A stretch of 64,000 nt of DNA from an uncultured Bacteroidales bacterium (GTDB lineage Bacteria > Bacteroidota > Bacteroidia > Bacteroidales > UBA932), in contig CAMXAU010000006.1 of NCBI GenBank assembly GCA_947179325.1, forward strand, positions 62,001 through 126,000, read 5' to 3'. Positions 34,676 to 44,450 of the stretch are shown one piece after another (within the stretch, counting starts at the first letter, position 1; each line of letters starts with the position of its first letter). Both the position numbers and the translations under genes were made by a program. The notes beneath the pieces are model-generated. The model was not told the origin of the DNA and did not search any database. It saw only the letters and a program-made list of their open reading frames with translations.

Positions 34676-35481
34676 TGAAGAGGATTATATTTATAGTATT
34701 GGCAGCTGCATGCTGCGTGTGGACAGCTTCTGCAAGGGGAGGGCTTGTCATATTGCATACAAATGATACCCACAGCCATATAGATCCTGTGCGTGGCGGT
34801 GACCAGGCCGGGCTTGGCGGTGTGATCGAGCGTGCTGCCTATATCGACAGCGTCCGTGCTGCAGTCGGGAAATCAAATCTCCTGCTCCTGGATGCAGGTG
34901 ATTTCAGCCAGGGGACTTCATATTTTACACTTCTGAACGGTGACCTTGAGGTCGAGCTGATGAATGCCATGGGCTATGATGTCGCATGTCTCGGGAACCA
35001 TGAATTCGACAACGGTCCTGCAGAGCTTGCACGCAGGGCCAAGATGGCAAAATACGAGATTGTATGCGCCAACTATGATTTTTCGGGAAGTGAGCTGGCG
35101 GACTGCATCAAGCCGTATACAATAGTCAAGAGAGGCGGCAGGAAGATCGGCATAATCGGTCTCCTTACAGATGTGACCGATGTTGTCGACCATGATATTG
35201 CAGAGAGCATGAAATATATAGACCCGGCAGCAGTGACAAATGGCTATGCGGCTCTGCTTAAGTCAAGGGGATGCGACATGGTGATTGTCCTGTCTCATCT
35301 GGGATATAACGAGGATGTTGCCCTGGCAAAGTCCGTGATGAATGTGGACCTTGTGATCGGAGGGCATTCGCATACCTTCCTTTCTGAGCCGACAATAGTA
35401 AATGACGTGACTGGTGCTCCGCTCCCTGTCGTGACTGACGGATGCTGGGGACTGTATGTAGGAAACATTACTATAGAGTAG
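34672..35481 (+). CDS. Secreted 5'-nucleotidase metallophosphatase domain protein
   Basis: A 269-residue exported protein (signal peptide cleaved near TASA-R, residue ~22) equal to the N-terminal half of a bacterial 5'-nucleotidase. Metal ligands are visible in order: LHTNDTHSH, DAGDFSQG, GNHEFDNG, VLSHLG and GGHSHT, a full dimetal site. It hydrolyses nucleoside monophosphates or related phosphoesters in the periplasm. It starts inside the stop of the C-terminal-domain gene (ATGATGA overlap), which ties their translation. Split proteins of this kind are known in Bacteroidales. Confidence 0.9.
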   Translation: MMKRIIFIVLAAACCVWTASARGGLVILHTNDTHSHIDPVRGGDQAGLGGVIERAAYIDSVRAAVGKSNLLLLDAGDFSQGTSYFTLLNGDLEVELMNAMGYDVACLGNHEFDNGPAELARRAKMAKYEIVCANYDFSGSELADCIKPYTIVKRGGRKIGIIGLLTDVTDVVDHDIAESMKYIDPAAVTNGYAALLKSRGCDMVIVLSHLGYNEDVALAKSVMNVDLVIGGHSHTFLSEPTIVNDVTGAPLPVVTDGCWGLYVGNITIE

Positions 35482-35487
35482 AACCTT

Positions 35488-37509
35488 ATGGAAAAGATCC
35501 TCTCCTTTCTGCTTGCCTTGGCTGTATTGCCTGTCTCTGCATATGAGCACAGGGACCTTTTCATGAAGGCCTGTTCCGATGCAGGAACGGAAGTTTTCAT
35601 GATGGACGGGAAATGGCTCCCATATCCGGAATATTCCGACCGTGAAGGCTGGGATGCCCTTCTGGGGGAGAACAGGGCCATGGTGATAAGGAAAGGTGAG
35701 GAATATCTTGACTATGAATGGAAGACAGTGCCAGCTACAGCATATCTGGCATACGAACGTACAGGGGAGCGCGGAATCATGGAGACTCCGCTTGGCCTTA
35801 ACCGCAGGGCAATCAACGCATTGCTTCTGGCCGAGCTTGCAGAGGGGAGAGGACGTTTCATTGACCAGCTTGTCAATGGACTGTGGCTGAGCTGCCAGAT
35901 GCCTTCATGGGTCTTGTCTGCGCATCTCCCGAGGCAGGAGACTGGACGCTCGCTACCGGACCCGAGACATCAGATAATAGACCTCGGGTCAGCAGGGTAT
36001 GCTGCAATAATAGCCATGGCCTATCATTATTTCCATGTGGAGTTTGACCGGATAGACCCGTCGATTAACTATTGCATAAGGACTTCCATGAAAGAAAAGA
36101 TACTTGATCCTTTCCTGGATGAAAGCGTCCGTGGCGGCAACTGGTGGATGGCCTGGAAATGGCGTCCGGGAATCCTGGTGAACAACTGGAATCCGTGGTG
36201 CAATTCCAATGTGATATTATGCTTCCTTCTGATGGAGACCGACAGGGAACGCCTTGACAAGGCTATTGCCCTGTCGCTTGAATCTGTTGACCAGTTCGTG
36301 AACTATGTCAAGGGGGACGGGGCATGCGAGGAAGGACCATCCTATTGGGAGGCCGCCGGGGCTAAGCTCTATGACTATGCGCAGATCATACATGATGCAT
36401 CTTGCGGCAAGGTGTCAATTATGGACAGCAGGCTTCTCAGGGACATGGGTGAGTATATTGTACGTTCATATATCGGTGACGGCTGGGTCGTTAACTTTGC
36501 CGATGCGTCAGCAAAGCTGAAGATGGATCCGGTCCTGATATACCGTTTCGGAAAGGCTGTCGGCAGCAGCGAGATGACTGATTTCGCCTATTCGTGCATC
36601 GCAGACAGGAAGGCTGGCAGATTTGTAGCTCCAAAGCCTGTCATATGGAATGACATATACCGTTCGCTTGAGAGTGTGACGGCCTGCAGCAGCATGAGGG
36701 AAGGGGCTGATTCATTGAACCGTCTTGCCGGGCAGTCTTCATTCGGAACTGTCCTTGCCGGGCTTTCTTCCGGAGTGCCTGCATGTACGTGGTATCCGGA
36801 GACGGAATTTGCATACCTGAGGAATGATGACGGCTGGTTCGTGGCAGCCAAGGGAGGCCACAACAATGAAAGCCATAACCATAATGACATCGGCACGTTT
36901 ACATTGTTCATTGACAATGTCCCTGTATTTGTAGATGCTGGAGTCGAGACATATACAAAAAAGACTTTCAGCATGGAGAGATATACAATCTGGACAATGC
37001 AGAGCGACTGGCATAATCTTCCTGCAATCAATGGAACATCCCAGATAGCAGGTGCTGATTTCAGGGCCAGGAATACATCATGCAGCCTAAGGAGGCTGGC
37101 TTTCTCGGCAGATATTGCAGGGGCTTATTCGGAGGCTGCGGAATGCATCAGCTGGACCAGGTCCTATAGGCTGAAGCAAGGCTCATTTGAAATAAGGGAC
37201 TCATATTCCCTGAAGAGAAGGGTGATGCCGGATGTGGAGAATTTCCTTGTCCAGGGAGAGGTCTATCTTCCAGGTGAGCCTGTTCCTGGAGCGGGTGATG
37301 TCCCTGGAGGAAGTATTGTTGTACGTAACGGTGATGTGTCTGTGAAGATGGCATTCCCTTCATGTCTGGTGCCATCCGTGGAGGAGGTGCAAATAGAAGA
37401 CCGGAGACTGTCCGTTGTGTGGGGACCAGTTCTCCGGCGGATCTCTTTTGTCTCGGCTCCGGATGCTCCGTTGACCGGGACCTATTCTTTCAAGGTTGTG
37501 AGGCTATAG
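35488..37509 (+). CDS. Heparinase II/III-type polysaccharide lyase
   Basis: A 673-residue exported enzyme (short signal peptide ending VSA-Y, residue 18). The N-terminal half is an incomplete (alpha/alpha) toroid (LLLAELAEGRGRFIDQLVNGLWLSCQMPSW), and the C-terminal half is a beta-sandwich starting at the family motif ESHNHNDIGTFTLFID near residue 465, with FVDAGVETYT and WHNLPAING. Such lyases act on uronic-acid polysaccharides such as heparan, alginate or related glycans; the class is not resolvable here. No SusC/SusD, sulfatase or other PUL gene is adjacent. It follows the 5'-nucleotidase by six bases and overlaps yicC tail-to-tail by six. Confidence 0.85.
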   Translation: MEKILSFLLALAVLPVSAYEHRDLFMKACSDAGTEVFMMDGKWLPYPEYSDREGWDALLGENRAMVIRKGEEYLDYEWKTVPATAYLAYERTGERGIMETPLGLNRRAINALLLAELAEGRGRFIDQLVNGLWLSCQMPSWVLSAHLPRQETGRSLPDPRHQIIDLGSAGYAAIIAMAYHYFHVEFDRIDPSINYCIRTSMKEKILDPFLDESVRGGNWWMAWKWRPGILVNNWNPWCNSNVILCFLLMETDRERLDKAIALSLESVDQFVNYVKGDGACEEGPSYWEAAGAKLYDYAQIIHDASCGKVSIMDSRLLRDMGEYIVRSYIGDGWVVNFADASAKLKMDPVLIYRFGKAVGSSEMTDFAYSCIADRKAGRFVAPKPVIWNDIYRSLESVTACSSMREGADSLNRLAGQSSFGTVLAGLSSGVPACTWYPETEFAYLRNDDGWFVAAKGGHNNESHNHNDIGTFTLFIDNVPVFVDAGVETYTKKTFSMERYTIWTMQSDWHNLPAINGTSQIAGADFRARNTSCSLRRLAFSADIAGAYSEAAECISWTRSYRLKQGSFEIRDSYSLKRRVMPDVENFLVQGEVYLPGEPVPGAGDVPGGSIVVRNGDVSVKMAFPSCLVPSVEEVQIEDRRLSVVWGPVLRRISFVSAPDAPLTGTYSFKVVRL

Positions 37510-38385
37510 AATGTTGAGGCTCTGCTCCTTGATTTTTTCAAGCTCGTCTTTCATCCTCACTACAATCTTCTGGATTTCAGGGTTATTTGCCTTGGAGCCT
37601 GTTGTGTTTATTTCACGTCCCATTTCCTGTGCTATGAAACCGAGTTTCTTTCCCGGGAAGGCGTCATTGCTGATTGTATCCATGAAATATCGGCAATGCT
37701 GGCGGAGCCTGACCTTTTCTTCGTTGATATCAAGTTTTTCAATGTAATATATCATCTCTGCCTCAAGCCTGCTCTGGTCCGGTTCAAGCTTAAGCTCGGC
37801 AAAGCGGGACAGGATTTTCTCGCGCATTGCAGAAATGCGTTCCTCCTCATGCTTCTCCACCTCGTCCACAAATGCGAGTATGCTTGAGACTTTTGCTGTG
37901 ACATCATTGTAGAGGATGGCACCCTCTTTTTCGCGGAATTCGTTGAGATTTGCAATGGCTTCTGATATGCATTTCTCCACAATTGGCCAGTTCCCGTCGT
38001 TTATGATGTCTGCGGATTTCATGTCGACAACATCTGGCATCCTGAGGATTGCATTGAGCAGGAGGTCATTCCCGACCCTGTTCTCTAGGCCTATCTGCTT
38101 GCCGATCTCCACGATCTGCCTGTAATAGCTCAGGACAACATCAGAGTTGATGCTCTTGGCTGCATTCCCGGCATTAGGCTCATATGTCATGAACAGGTCT
38201 ATGTTGCCCCTTTCCAGTTCCTTGGCAATCATTTTGCGGACACACATCTCCTTGTCTTTCGGGAGGAGGGATGTCTTGATTCCTATGTCTGCTGTCTTTC
38301 CGTTGAGAGACCTTATCTCTGCATATATCTTACCGTTTTCAAGTGTAGCTTCCGCCTTGCCGAAGCCTGTCATTGACCTTATCAT
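37504..38385 (-). CDS. yicC: YicC-family endoribonuclease
   Basis: A 293-residue protein with the YicC_N domain (MIRSMTGFGKAEA opening, EIRSLNGKTADI) and the C-terminal DUF1732 block (LEAEMIYYIEKLDINEEKVRLRQHCRYFM, GKKLGFIAQEMGREINTTGSKA). YicC-type proteins are RNases that influence small-RNA and mRNA decay. Length and order match the family. A TATTTTTG box lies 26 bases upstream. Confidence 0.95.
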   Translation of the reverse strand: MIRSMTGFGKAEATLENGKIYAEIRSLNGKTADIGIKTSLLPKDKEMCVRKMIAKELERGNIDLFMTYEPNAGNAAKSINSDVVLSYYRQIVEIGKQIGLENRVGNDLLLNAILRMPDVVDMKSADIINDGNWPIVEKCISEAIANLNEFREKEGAILYNDVTAKVSSILAFVDEVEKHEEERISAMREKILSRFAELKLEPDQSRLEAEMIYYIEKLDINEEKVRLRQHCRYFMDTISNDAFPGKKLGFIAQEMGREINTTGSKANNPEIQKIVVRMKDELEKIKEQSLNIL

Positions 38386-38410
38386 ATCTCACTCGTTTTT
38401 GTATCGGGCA

Positions 38411-38418
38411 CAAAAATA
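38411..38418 (-). promoter_or_regulatory. -7 box (TATTTTTG) for yicC
   Basis: Minus-strand TATTTTTG followed by TG, 26 bases upstream of the yicC start codon. No -33 element is clear. The 133-base gap also serves the divergent porin gene, for which no box was recognised. Confidence 0.4.
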
Positions 38419-38518
38419 CAGATTTTTCCCGGAAAGTGTTCATGTTTGATGATTTCATGCCTGCTTTATGTGCTGGCAGATATCTTGCTATAGGGCCGGA
38501 CGGACTCTTTAAAGATTT

Positions 38519-39838
38519 ATGCAGATGAAGATACGTATGCTTTTATTGTGGCTGCTGTGCATGGCGTCTTCCATTGTGCTCAAAGCCCAGGATTCCAGGG
38601 TCTCACCGGAAGAGGCCCATGCAGATTCATTGAAGGCAGGACATAAGGTCGGCTATTTCGGAAGCGGGGAGCAGCCTGATTCCTTGCGTGAACGACAGCT
38701 TATCGACATGTTCTATTATGACCAGTTCAGGCATTTCAATGATCCGCGTGCACCTTATTTCCTGTTCATGAGCCGTGATGCAAACCTTGCAATGGGGATC
38801 GGTGGTGTCGTCCGTATGCGAGGATGGTTTGACTGGGGCGGGGTAGTGGATGCAAACGGCTTTATCCCGTATCTTATCCCTGTTGGACGTGAGGATGCCA
38901 TTAAACGCAGGCTCGGAAGCTCTCCGGCCGGAACAGCACTGTATTTCCGTGTCCTTGGACGTAATCTCTCTGTCGGTGACTATCAACTTTACATCGAGGC
39001 TAATTTCAATGGCTACCAGTCAAAGGACTTTACGCTGAGGAATGCCTATGCGACAATCAATGACTGGACTCTCGGCTATACCAGCTCGACTTTCACGGAT
39101 CCCATGGCGGCTCCTCCGCTTGTGGACGGGCAAGGCCCGAACGCCGAGGTCCGGACAACCTCTGTCCTTCTGCGATGGATGCATACTTTCCATGACAAGG
39201 TCAGCCTTGCCGCATCCGTGGAGACTCCGAAGTCACATATCGATGGCAATGGCGTGACGACAAGGGCGCATGAGGCATGGATACCTGACCTGGCTGCCTT
39301 TGTGCAATATGAATGGGGATATAATGAGCATGTCCGTCTCTCCGGCATAATGCGTACGCTTTCCTATCTTGACATGGTCGGAAACGAGAACATGACAAAG
39401 ATGGGGTGGGGAGTCCAGCTGAGCACAGTGTTCCGCCCGTTGCGTATCGTTACTGTCTATGCCACAGTAAATGCGGGCCAGGGGTACGGAAGCCTGTCAA
39501 ATGACCTGATGGCCGGTAATTTTGACCTGGTGGAAAATCCTGATGTTCCCGGGCAGATGTATGCGCCATGGGCACTCGGATGGGTAGGGGCGGTGCAATG
39601 CTACCTTCACAAGGATGTATTTGTCTCATGCACGTTCGGGCAGATGAGGTATATGCCGCGCGGTGGAGTTGATGGTGACGTCTATAGATATGGCATGTAT
39701 GGAGCTGCAAATCTTTTCTGGAATGTGACGCCACGTATCCAGGTCGCTGCTGAATTCAACTGGGGGCAGCGCAGAAACTTCAGCGGTGAAAGGAACGATG
39801 CCAAAAGGGTGAGCCTGGTGGCCCAGTTCGCCTTCTGA
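38519..39838 (+). CDS. DcaP-like trimeric outer-membrane porin
   Basis: A 439-residue exported protein (signal peptide to VLKAQ, residue ~24). The mature protein is an amphipathic beta barrel ending in VSLVAQFAF, with the C-terminal Phe needed for BAM-dependent insertion. FMSRDANLAMGIGGVVRMRGWFDWGGVVD and YIEANFNGYQSKDFTLRNAYATINDWTLGYTSSTFTDP resemble DcaP/porin_O-type proteins. Expected role: diffusion of small anionic solutes; substrate not known. It is followed by a bidirectional terminator. Confidence 0.8.
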   Translation: MQMKIRMLLLWLLCMASSIVLKAQDSRVSPEEAHADSLKAGHKVGYFGSGEQPDSLRERQLIDMFYYDQFRHFNDPRAPYFLFMSRDANLAMGIGGVVRMRGWFDWGGVVDANGFIPYLIPVGREDAIKRRLGSSPAGTALYFRVLGRNLSVGDYQLYIEANFNGYQSKDFTLRNAYATINDWTLGYTSSTFTDPMAAPPLVDGQGPNAEVRTTSVLLRWMHTFHDKVSLAASVETPKSHIDGNGVTTRAHEAWIPDLAAFVQYEWGYNEHVRLSGIMRTLSYLDMVGNENMTKMGWGVQLSTVFRPLRIVTVYATVNAGQGYGSLSNDLMAGNFDLVENPDVPGQMYAPWALGWVGAVQCYLHKDVFVSCTFGQMRYMPRGGVDGDVYRYGMYGAANLFWNVTPRIQVAAEFNWGQRRNFSGERNDAKRVSLVAQFAF

Positions 39839-39894
39839 TCCGTGGGGCAGCGGGGATGGAGGGATTTCCCAGATGGGGATATATAAAAAAAAGC

Positions 39895-39921
39895 GGATGG
39901 CTGCACCATGCGGAGCCATCC
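39895..39921. terminator. Bidirectional terminator between porin and efflux operon
   Basis: Perfect 8-bp stem 39895-39902 / 39914-39921, extended by a G-T and C-G pair, with an A run before it (39885-39892) and a T run after it (39924-39929). It can stop both the porin transcript and the converging efflux-pump transcript. Confidence 0.85.
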
Positions 39922-39945
39922 ACTTTTTTATAATGTTTCCGGTTG

Positions 39946-41310
39946 CTATTCGCCGCCACCAAGGGCATGATAGAGGCTGATGACGCTCTGGAGACATGTG
40001 AACCTGTCTGATGATACGTTCAGCTGTGCGTTGAGAAGTGACTGGCGCGCAGTCAGTACATCCAGGTAGGTGACATTATTTGTCTGGTACAGCAGTTCTG
40101 CTGTCTGGACTGTGCGCTCCAGCTGTTTCTGCTGCAGTTCGTGGCTCTCAAGGTCACGTCGTGAGGATTCAGTCGCATACAAAGCGTTGTTCACTTCCTC
40201 ACCTGCATCCAGGATTGTCTGCTTGTAGTTCAGCCTTGCAATCTCTTCCTCAGCCTTGGATATGCGGAGGTTTGAGACAAGCTTGCCGCGCTGGAAGATT
40301 GGCTGGGCCAGAGATGCCACTGCTGACAGGATCAGGCCGCCCGGGTTGCTGACAGCCTGCCCGAGGGCATTTGTCCAGCCTGCGCTTCCTCCCAGGGTTA
40401 TGCTCGGGTAGAATGCAGAACGTGCGATGTTGGTCGAATAGTATGCCGCAGCCAATGCCATTTCAGCCTGTATTACATCAGGACGGTTGGACAGCAGGCG
40501 GAGCGGAATGCCTGTCTTTAGCTGTTCCGGCAGCTGCTGTTCCTGCAGAGTGCCGCGGCTGATCGGCTGTGATGTCATTCCAAGGAGTGTGCACAGGGAG
40601 TTCTCTGTCTCGCGCTGCCTGCGCATAAGGTCATTATGCGTCGCTTCAATCTGGTAGAAGCTTGCGCGTGCCTGAGATACTGCATATTCGTTGCTTTCCC
40701 CGATTTTCTGGCGCGCTTCCAATGTACGTATCTGCTCTTTCCATATCTCCATGTTTGACTGGCTGATATTCACCTGCTCGTCAAGCATGAGGAGCGAATA
40801 GTATCCTGTAGCGATGCTTGCTATCAGCTGGGAGCGGACAGCCCTCTGGTATGCCTGCTGCTGCAGAAGCTGGGCCTGAGCGTTCCTCTTGGTGTTTGTC
40901 AGTTTACCGAACAGGTCTATCTCCCAGCTTGCCTGTACAGGTATCTCGTAGGTTTTGACTGTGTTCCCGCCAGCGCTCTGGATCGCTCCCTGTGGAGAGA
41001 ATGAGAGTGACGGGATGTATGCGAGACGTGCCGCTGCAAGTCCTGCCCTGGCCTGGTCCACACGCAGCATTGCCACCTGCATGTCCCTGTTGTTCTCCAG
41101 TCCATAGCTTATGAGTTCCTGCAGATGCGCATCCTGGAACAGTTCCTGCCATGGCATGCTGCCGAATGAAGATGTGTCGTTGCCGGCAGCTGCCGGGTTG
41201 TCACGGTAGAGGCTGTCCGTCGGAAGCCCCTCCGGACGCTCGTATTTACGGTATATGGAGCAGCTGCTGACCAATGCCGTACATATTATTATGTATATTA
41301 GCTGTTTCAC
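39946..41310 (-). CDS. RND efflux outer-membrane factor (NodT/OprM-type lipoprotein)
   Basis: A 454-residue TolC-family lipoprotein, lipobox VSSC (Cys17). Two repeats of long helices and strands are visible (WQELFQDAHLQELISYGLENNRDMQVAMLRVDQARAGL and FQRGKLVSNLRISKAEEEIARLNYKQTILDAGEEVNNAL). It forms the outer channel of the tripartite pump whose other parts are the two genes upstream. It starts within the end of the transporter gene (4-base overlap). Confidence 0.92.
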   Translation of the reverse strand: MKQLIYIIICTALVSSCSIYRKYERPEGLPTDSLYRDNPAAAGNDTSSFGSMPWQELFQDAHLQELISYGLENNRDMQVAMLRVDQARAGLAAARLAYIPSLSFSPQGAIQSAGGNTVKTYEIPVQASWEIDLFGKLTNTKRNAQAQLLQQQAYQRAVRSQLIASIATGYYSLLMLDEQVNISQSNMEIWKEQIRTLEARQKIGESNEYAVSQARASFYQIEATHNDLMRRQRETENSLCTLLGMTSQPISRGTLQEQQLPEQLKTGIPLRLLSNRPDVIQAEMALAAAYYSTNIARSAFYPSITLGGSAGWTNALGQAVSNPGGLILSAVASLAQPIFQRGKLVSNLRISKAEEEIARLNYKQTILDAGEEVNNALYATESSRRDLESHELQQKQLERTVQTAELLYQTNNVTYLDVLTARQSLLNAQLNVSSDRFTCLQSVISLYHALGGGE

Positions 41311-44300
41311 GCTTCTTCTCTTTCTTTTTTACGTTTACCCATCACCTTTTCTTCAATATACTGGAATGTTATGAAGAAGGCAGGTGTCACAAACAGGAGG
41401 GCGATTGTCCCTATAAGCATACCGCCGACTGCACCTACACCCAATGTGGAGTTTCCGTTCGCGCCTACACCTGATGCGAACATCAGCGGAAGGAGACCGA
41501 ATATCATGGTAAGTGCAGTCATGAGGATAGGACGCAGACGTATACCGGCTGATGAGATTGCCGACATTGTCAGCGACATGCCTGCCCTGCGCCTTTCGGA
41601 TGCGTATTCCGTCAGCAGGATAGCAGTCTTTGACAGGAGTCCGATAAGCATGATAAGTCCGGTCTGGAGATAGATGTTGTTCTCAAGTCCCCAGATACGT
41701 GCAAACAGGAAGCTTCCCATCAGTCCGAAAGGAACGGACAGAATGACTGCCATAGGTATGAAAAGGCTTTCATACAGTGCACAGAGGATCAGATATATGA
41801 AGAGGATGCAGACTGCGTAGATTATGACAGTGTCATGCGACTCTGCCATCTGTGCCTCCTCACGTGTCATTCCGCCGAATTCATATCCGTATCCTGTAGG
41901 GAGCGCGTACTCTGCTACTTCGCTTATCGCCTTGATGACCTCGCTTGAGCTGTATCCCCTTGCCGGCATACCCTGTACCTTGATTGAGGAGAACATGTTG
42001 AAGCGTTCAAGGGACTCGGCTCCGTATGTCTTTGTCAATGTCACGAACTGGCTTACAGGTGCCATCCCGCCGGCCGTCTTGACATAAATGTTGTCAAGGG
42101 ACTGGATGCTGCTGCGGTCATCTGAGGATGCCTGTATGATGACGCGGAATATCTTCGTGAACCTGTTGAAGTTGGATGCATATATACTTCCGAAATATCC
42201 GGAAAGCACCGACAGGACATTGCTTGTCGTGATGCCTGCCCTCTGGCACTGAGCCTCGTCCACGTCCAGCCTGTACTGCGGGAAGTCGTTGCGGAACTGG
42301 GTGTATGACATCTGTATCTCCGGCCTTTTGTTCAGCTCTTCGAGGAAATGGTTTGTGACATCATTAAGTGCCTCCATCCCTTTTCCCGAACGGTCCTGCA
42401 TGTACAGCTCGAAGTTGTCTCCAGAACCGTATCCGGAAATCATAGGAGGTGCGAACACGAAGACTGTCGCGTTCTTGATGTGTGCTGTGCGGCGGTATAT
42501 CTCTTCACGCACGGCCTCCACCGTGTCGTCCTTGCCGGGACGGAGATCCCAATGCTTCAGCCTTATGATGAACATACCGTGAGATGCTCCGCTCGTACCC
42601 ATGCTGAATCCGGTAATCATGTTGTAGCCCTGGATCTGCGGGATCTTCTGCAGCTCCTCCTGGATCTCTCCCATGATTGCAGCGGACTCGGCAAGTGTGC
42701 TTCCTGTAGGGGCATCAAAGCTCATGAAGAGAGAGCCTGTGTCCTCTGAAGGCACAAGGCCTGACTTTGTGGTGCTCATCATGTAGAACAGGATTCCGGC
42801 CGCGAGGAAAAGTGTGCCCCATGCCACCCATCTGTGCCTTACAAAGAATTTTACACCTCTCTTGTATTTGGCCACAAGACGTCCGAATGCAGAGTCGAAA
42901 GCAAGGCGGAACCTTGTAGAGAACTCCGGCTTCTTGCCTTCCACTATGATCTCATTTGGCTTGAGCAGCAGTGCACATAGTGCCGGGGACAATGTCAAGG
43001 CGTTGATTGCCGAGATTCCGACAGCCACAGCCATTGTCACACCGAACTGTGTGTAGAATACTCCGGATGTACCTCCCATGAATGATACCGGGACAAACAC
43101 AGCCATGAATACAAGGGTGGATGTGACGATTGCTGAAGAGATGCCGCCCATGGCGTCGACCGAAGCCCTGTAAGGAGAACGTTCACCCATGTCAAAGCGT
43201 ACCTGTACGGCCTCGACCACGATTATGGCATCGTCCACAATCGTTCCGATTGCAAGCACAAGTGCAAACAGTGTCAGCAGGTTGATGCTGAATCCTGCCA
43301 CATAGAGGACAGCGAATGTACCTATAAGCGACACGAAGATGCTTATCGTAGGTATGAGTGCTGAACGTGGGTTCTGCAGGAAGACATACACTACAAGCAC
43401 GACCAGTATTATGGCTTCGAGCAGTGTCTTGATCACCTCGTTGATTGATGCGTCAAGGAATGTCTTTGTACTCATCAGCTCGACCATTTCGAGGTCGTCC
43501 GGCAGAGTCTTCTTTACCTCTTCGAGATATTTGTTGATGTCTGTGATGATCTCGTTCGCGTTTGTTCCCGCGATCTGGTTGATCATGCAGGCTACACCCG
43601 GGCATCCGTTCACTGCACCTGTGTATGAATAGCTCTGTGCACCAAGCTCGATTGTTGCGATGTCCTTCAGCTTGAGGACACGCCCGTCATCGTATGCGCG
43701 TATCACGATTTCCTCGAATTCGCGTTCCTCTTCGAGACGGCCCCTGTATTTGAGGGTGTACTGGTAGACATTCTTTGAATCCTCTCCGATTGCTCCTGTA
43801 GATGCCTCTACGTTCTGGCTGGCAAGGGCTGCGGATACATCATTCGGCTCAAGTCCGTACTGGGCCATTACGTCTGGTTTCAGCCATATGCGCAATGCGT
43901 ATGTTCCTCCCATCACATTCACCTCTCCGACGCCGGTGATACGCTGGATGCCAGGCTTGACGTTGATGTTCATGTAGTTGGTGATGAATGTCTCGTCGTA
44001 TGTCCCGTCAGGGCTGTAAAGCCCGAACACCATGAGCTGGCTGGTCTGCCTCTTGCGTGTGGTGACTCCGACTTTTGTGACTTCCGCCGGGAGAAGCGAT
44101 GTCGCTGTAGAGACGAGGTTCTGGACATTGACTGCAGCCATGTCCGCGTCGCTTCCCTGCTTGAAGTATACAGTGATGTTTGCGCTTCCTGTGTTGCTGG
44201 CGGTGGATGTCATGTATGTCATGTTCTCCACACCGTTGATCGCCTCCTCAAGCGGTACGACGACACTTTTCTGCACAGCCTCCGCATTGGCTCCGCTGTA

Positions 44301-44447
44301 TGTCGCGGATACACGTATAGTTGGAGGTGCGATGTCCGGATACTGCTCTACGGACAGTGAATACAGTCCGATAAGCCCGGCAACAAGTATTACGACCGAG
44401 ATTACCATCGAAAGGATGGGGCGGTCAATGAAATGCTTCAGGTTCAT
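41307..44447 (-). CDS. RND multidrug efflux permease (HAE1, AcrB-like)
   Basis: A 1046-residue inner-membrane proton antiporter with 12 helices and two large periplasmic loops. Visible landmarks: FIDRPILSMVISVVILVAGLIGLYSLSVEQYPDIAPP at the N-terminus, FALVLAIGTIVDDAIIVVEAV with the Asp pair of the proton relay in helix 4, and GLMSFLF... GLLSKTAILLTEYA with the partner Lys in helix 10. It exports hydrophobic toxicants, dyes or bile-like compounds; the exact range is not predictable. Middle gene of the pump operon, four bases after the adaptor. Confidence 0.96.
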   Translation of the reverse strand: MNLKHFIDRPILSMVISVVILVAGLIGLYSLSVEQYPDIAPPTIRVSATYSGANAEAVQKSVVVPLEEAINGVENMTYMTSTASNTGSANITVYFKQGSDADMAAVNVQNLVSTATSLLPAEVTKVGVTTRKRQTSQLMVFGLYSPDGTYDETFITNYMNINVKPGIQRITGVGEVNVMGGTYALRIWLKPDVMAQYGLEPNDVSAALASQNVEASTGAIGEDSKNVYQYTLKYRGRLEEEREFEEIVIRAYDDGRVLKLKDIATIELGAQSYSYTGAVNGCPGVACMINQIAGTNANEIITDINKYLEEVKKTLPDDLEMVELMSTKTFLDASINEVIKTLLEAIILVVLVVYVFLQNPRSALIPTISIFVSLIGTFAVLYVAGFSINLLTLFALVLAIGTIVDDAIIVVEAVQVRFDMGERSPYRASVDAMGGISSAIVTSTLVFMAVFVPVSFMGGTSGVFYTQFGVTMAVAVGISAINALTLSPALCALLLKPNEIIVEGKKPEFSTRFRLAFDSAFGRLVAKYKRGVKFFVRHRWVAWGTLFLAAGILFYMMSTTKSGLVPSEDTGSLFMSFDAPTGSTLAESAAIMGEIQEELQKIPQIQGYNMITGFSMGTSGASHGMFIIRLKHWDLRPGKDDTVEAVREEIYRRTAHIKNATVFVFAPPMISGYGSGDNFELYMQDRSGKGMEALNDVTNHFLEELNKRPEIQMSYTQFRNDFPQYRLDVDEAQCQRAGITTSNVLSVLSGYFGSIYASNFNRFTKIFRVIIQASSDDRSSIQSLDNIYVKTAGGMAPVSQFVTLTKTYGAESLERFNMFSSIKVQGMPARGYSSSEVIKAISEVAEYALPTGYGYEFGGMTREEAQMAESHDTVIIYAVCILFIYLILCALYESLFIPMAVILSVPFGLMGSFLFARIWGLENNIYLQTGLIMLIGLLSKTAILLTEYASERRRAGMSLTMSAISSAGIRLRPILMTALTMIFGLLPLMFASGVGANGNSTLGVGAVGGMLIGTIALLFVTPAFFITFQYIEEKVMGKRKKEREEA

Positions 44448-44450
44448 GCC

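Noticed and set aside
33833..35481. Broken single 5'-nucleotidase gene
   Set aside because: The domain order is reversed and both parts have their own start and signal peptide, which a frameshift cannot produce.
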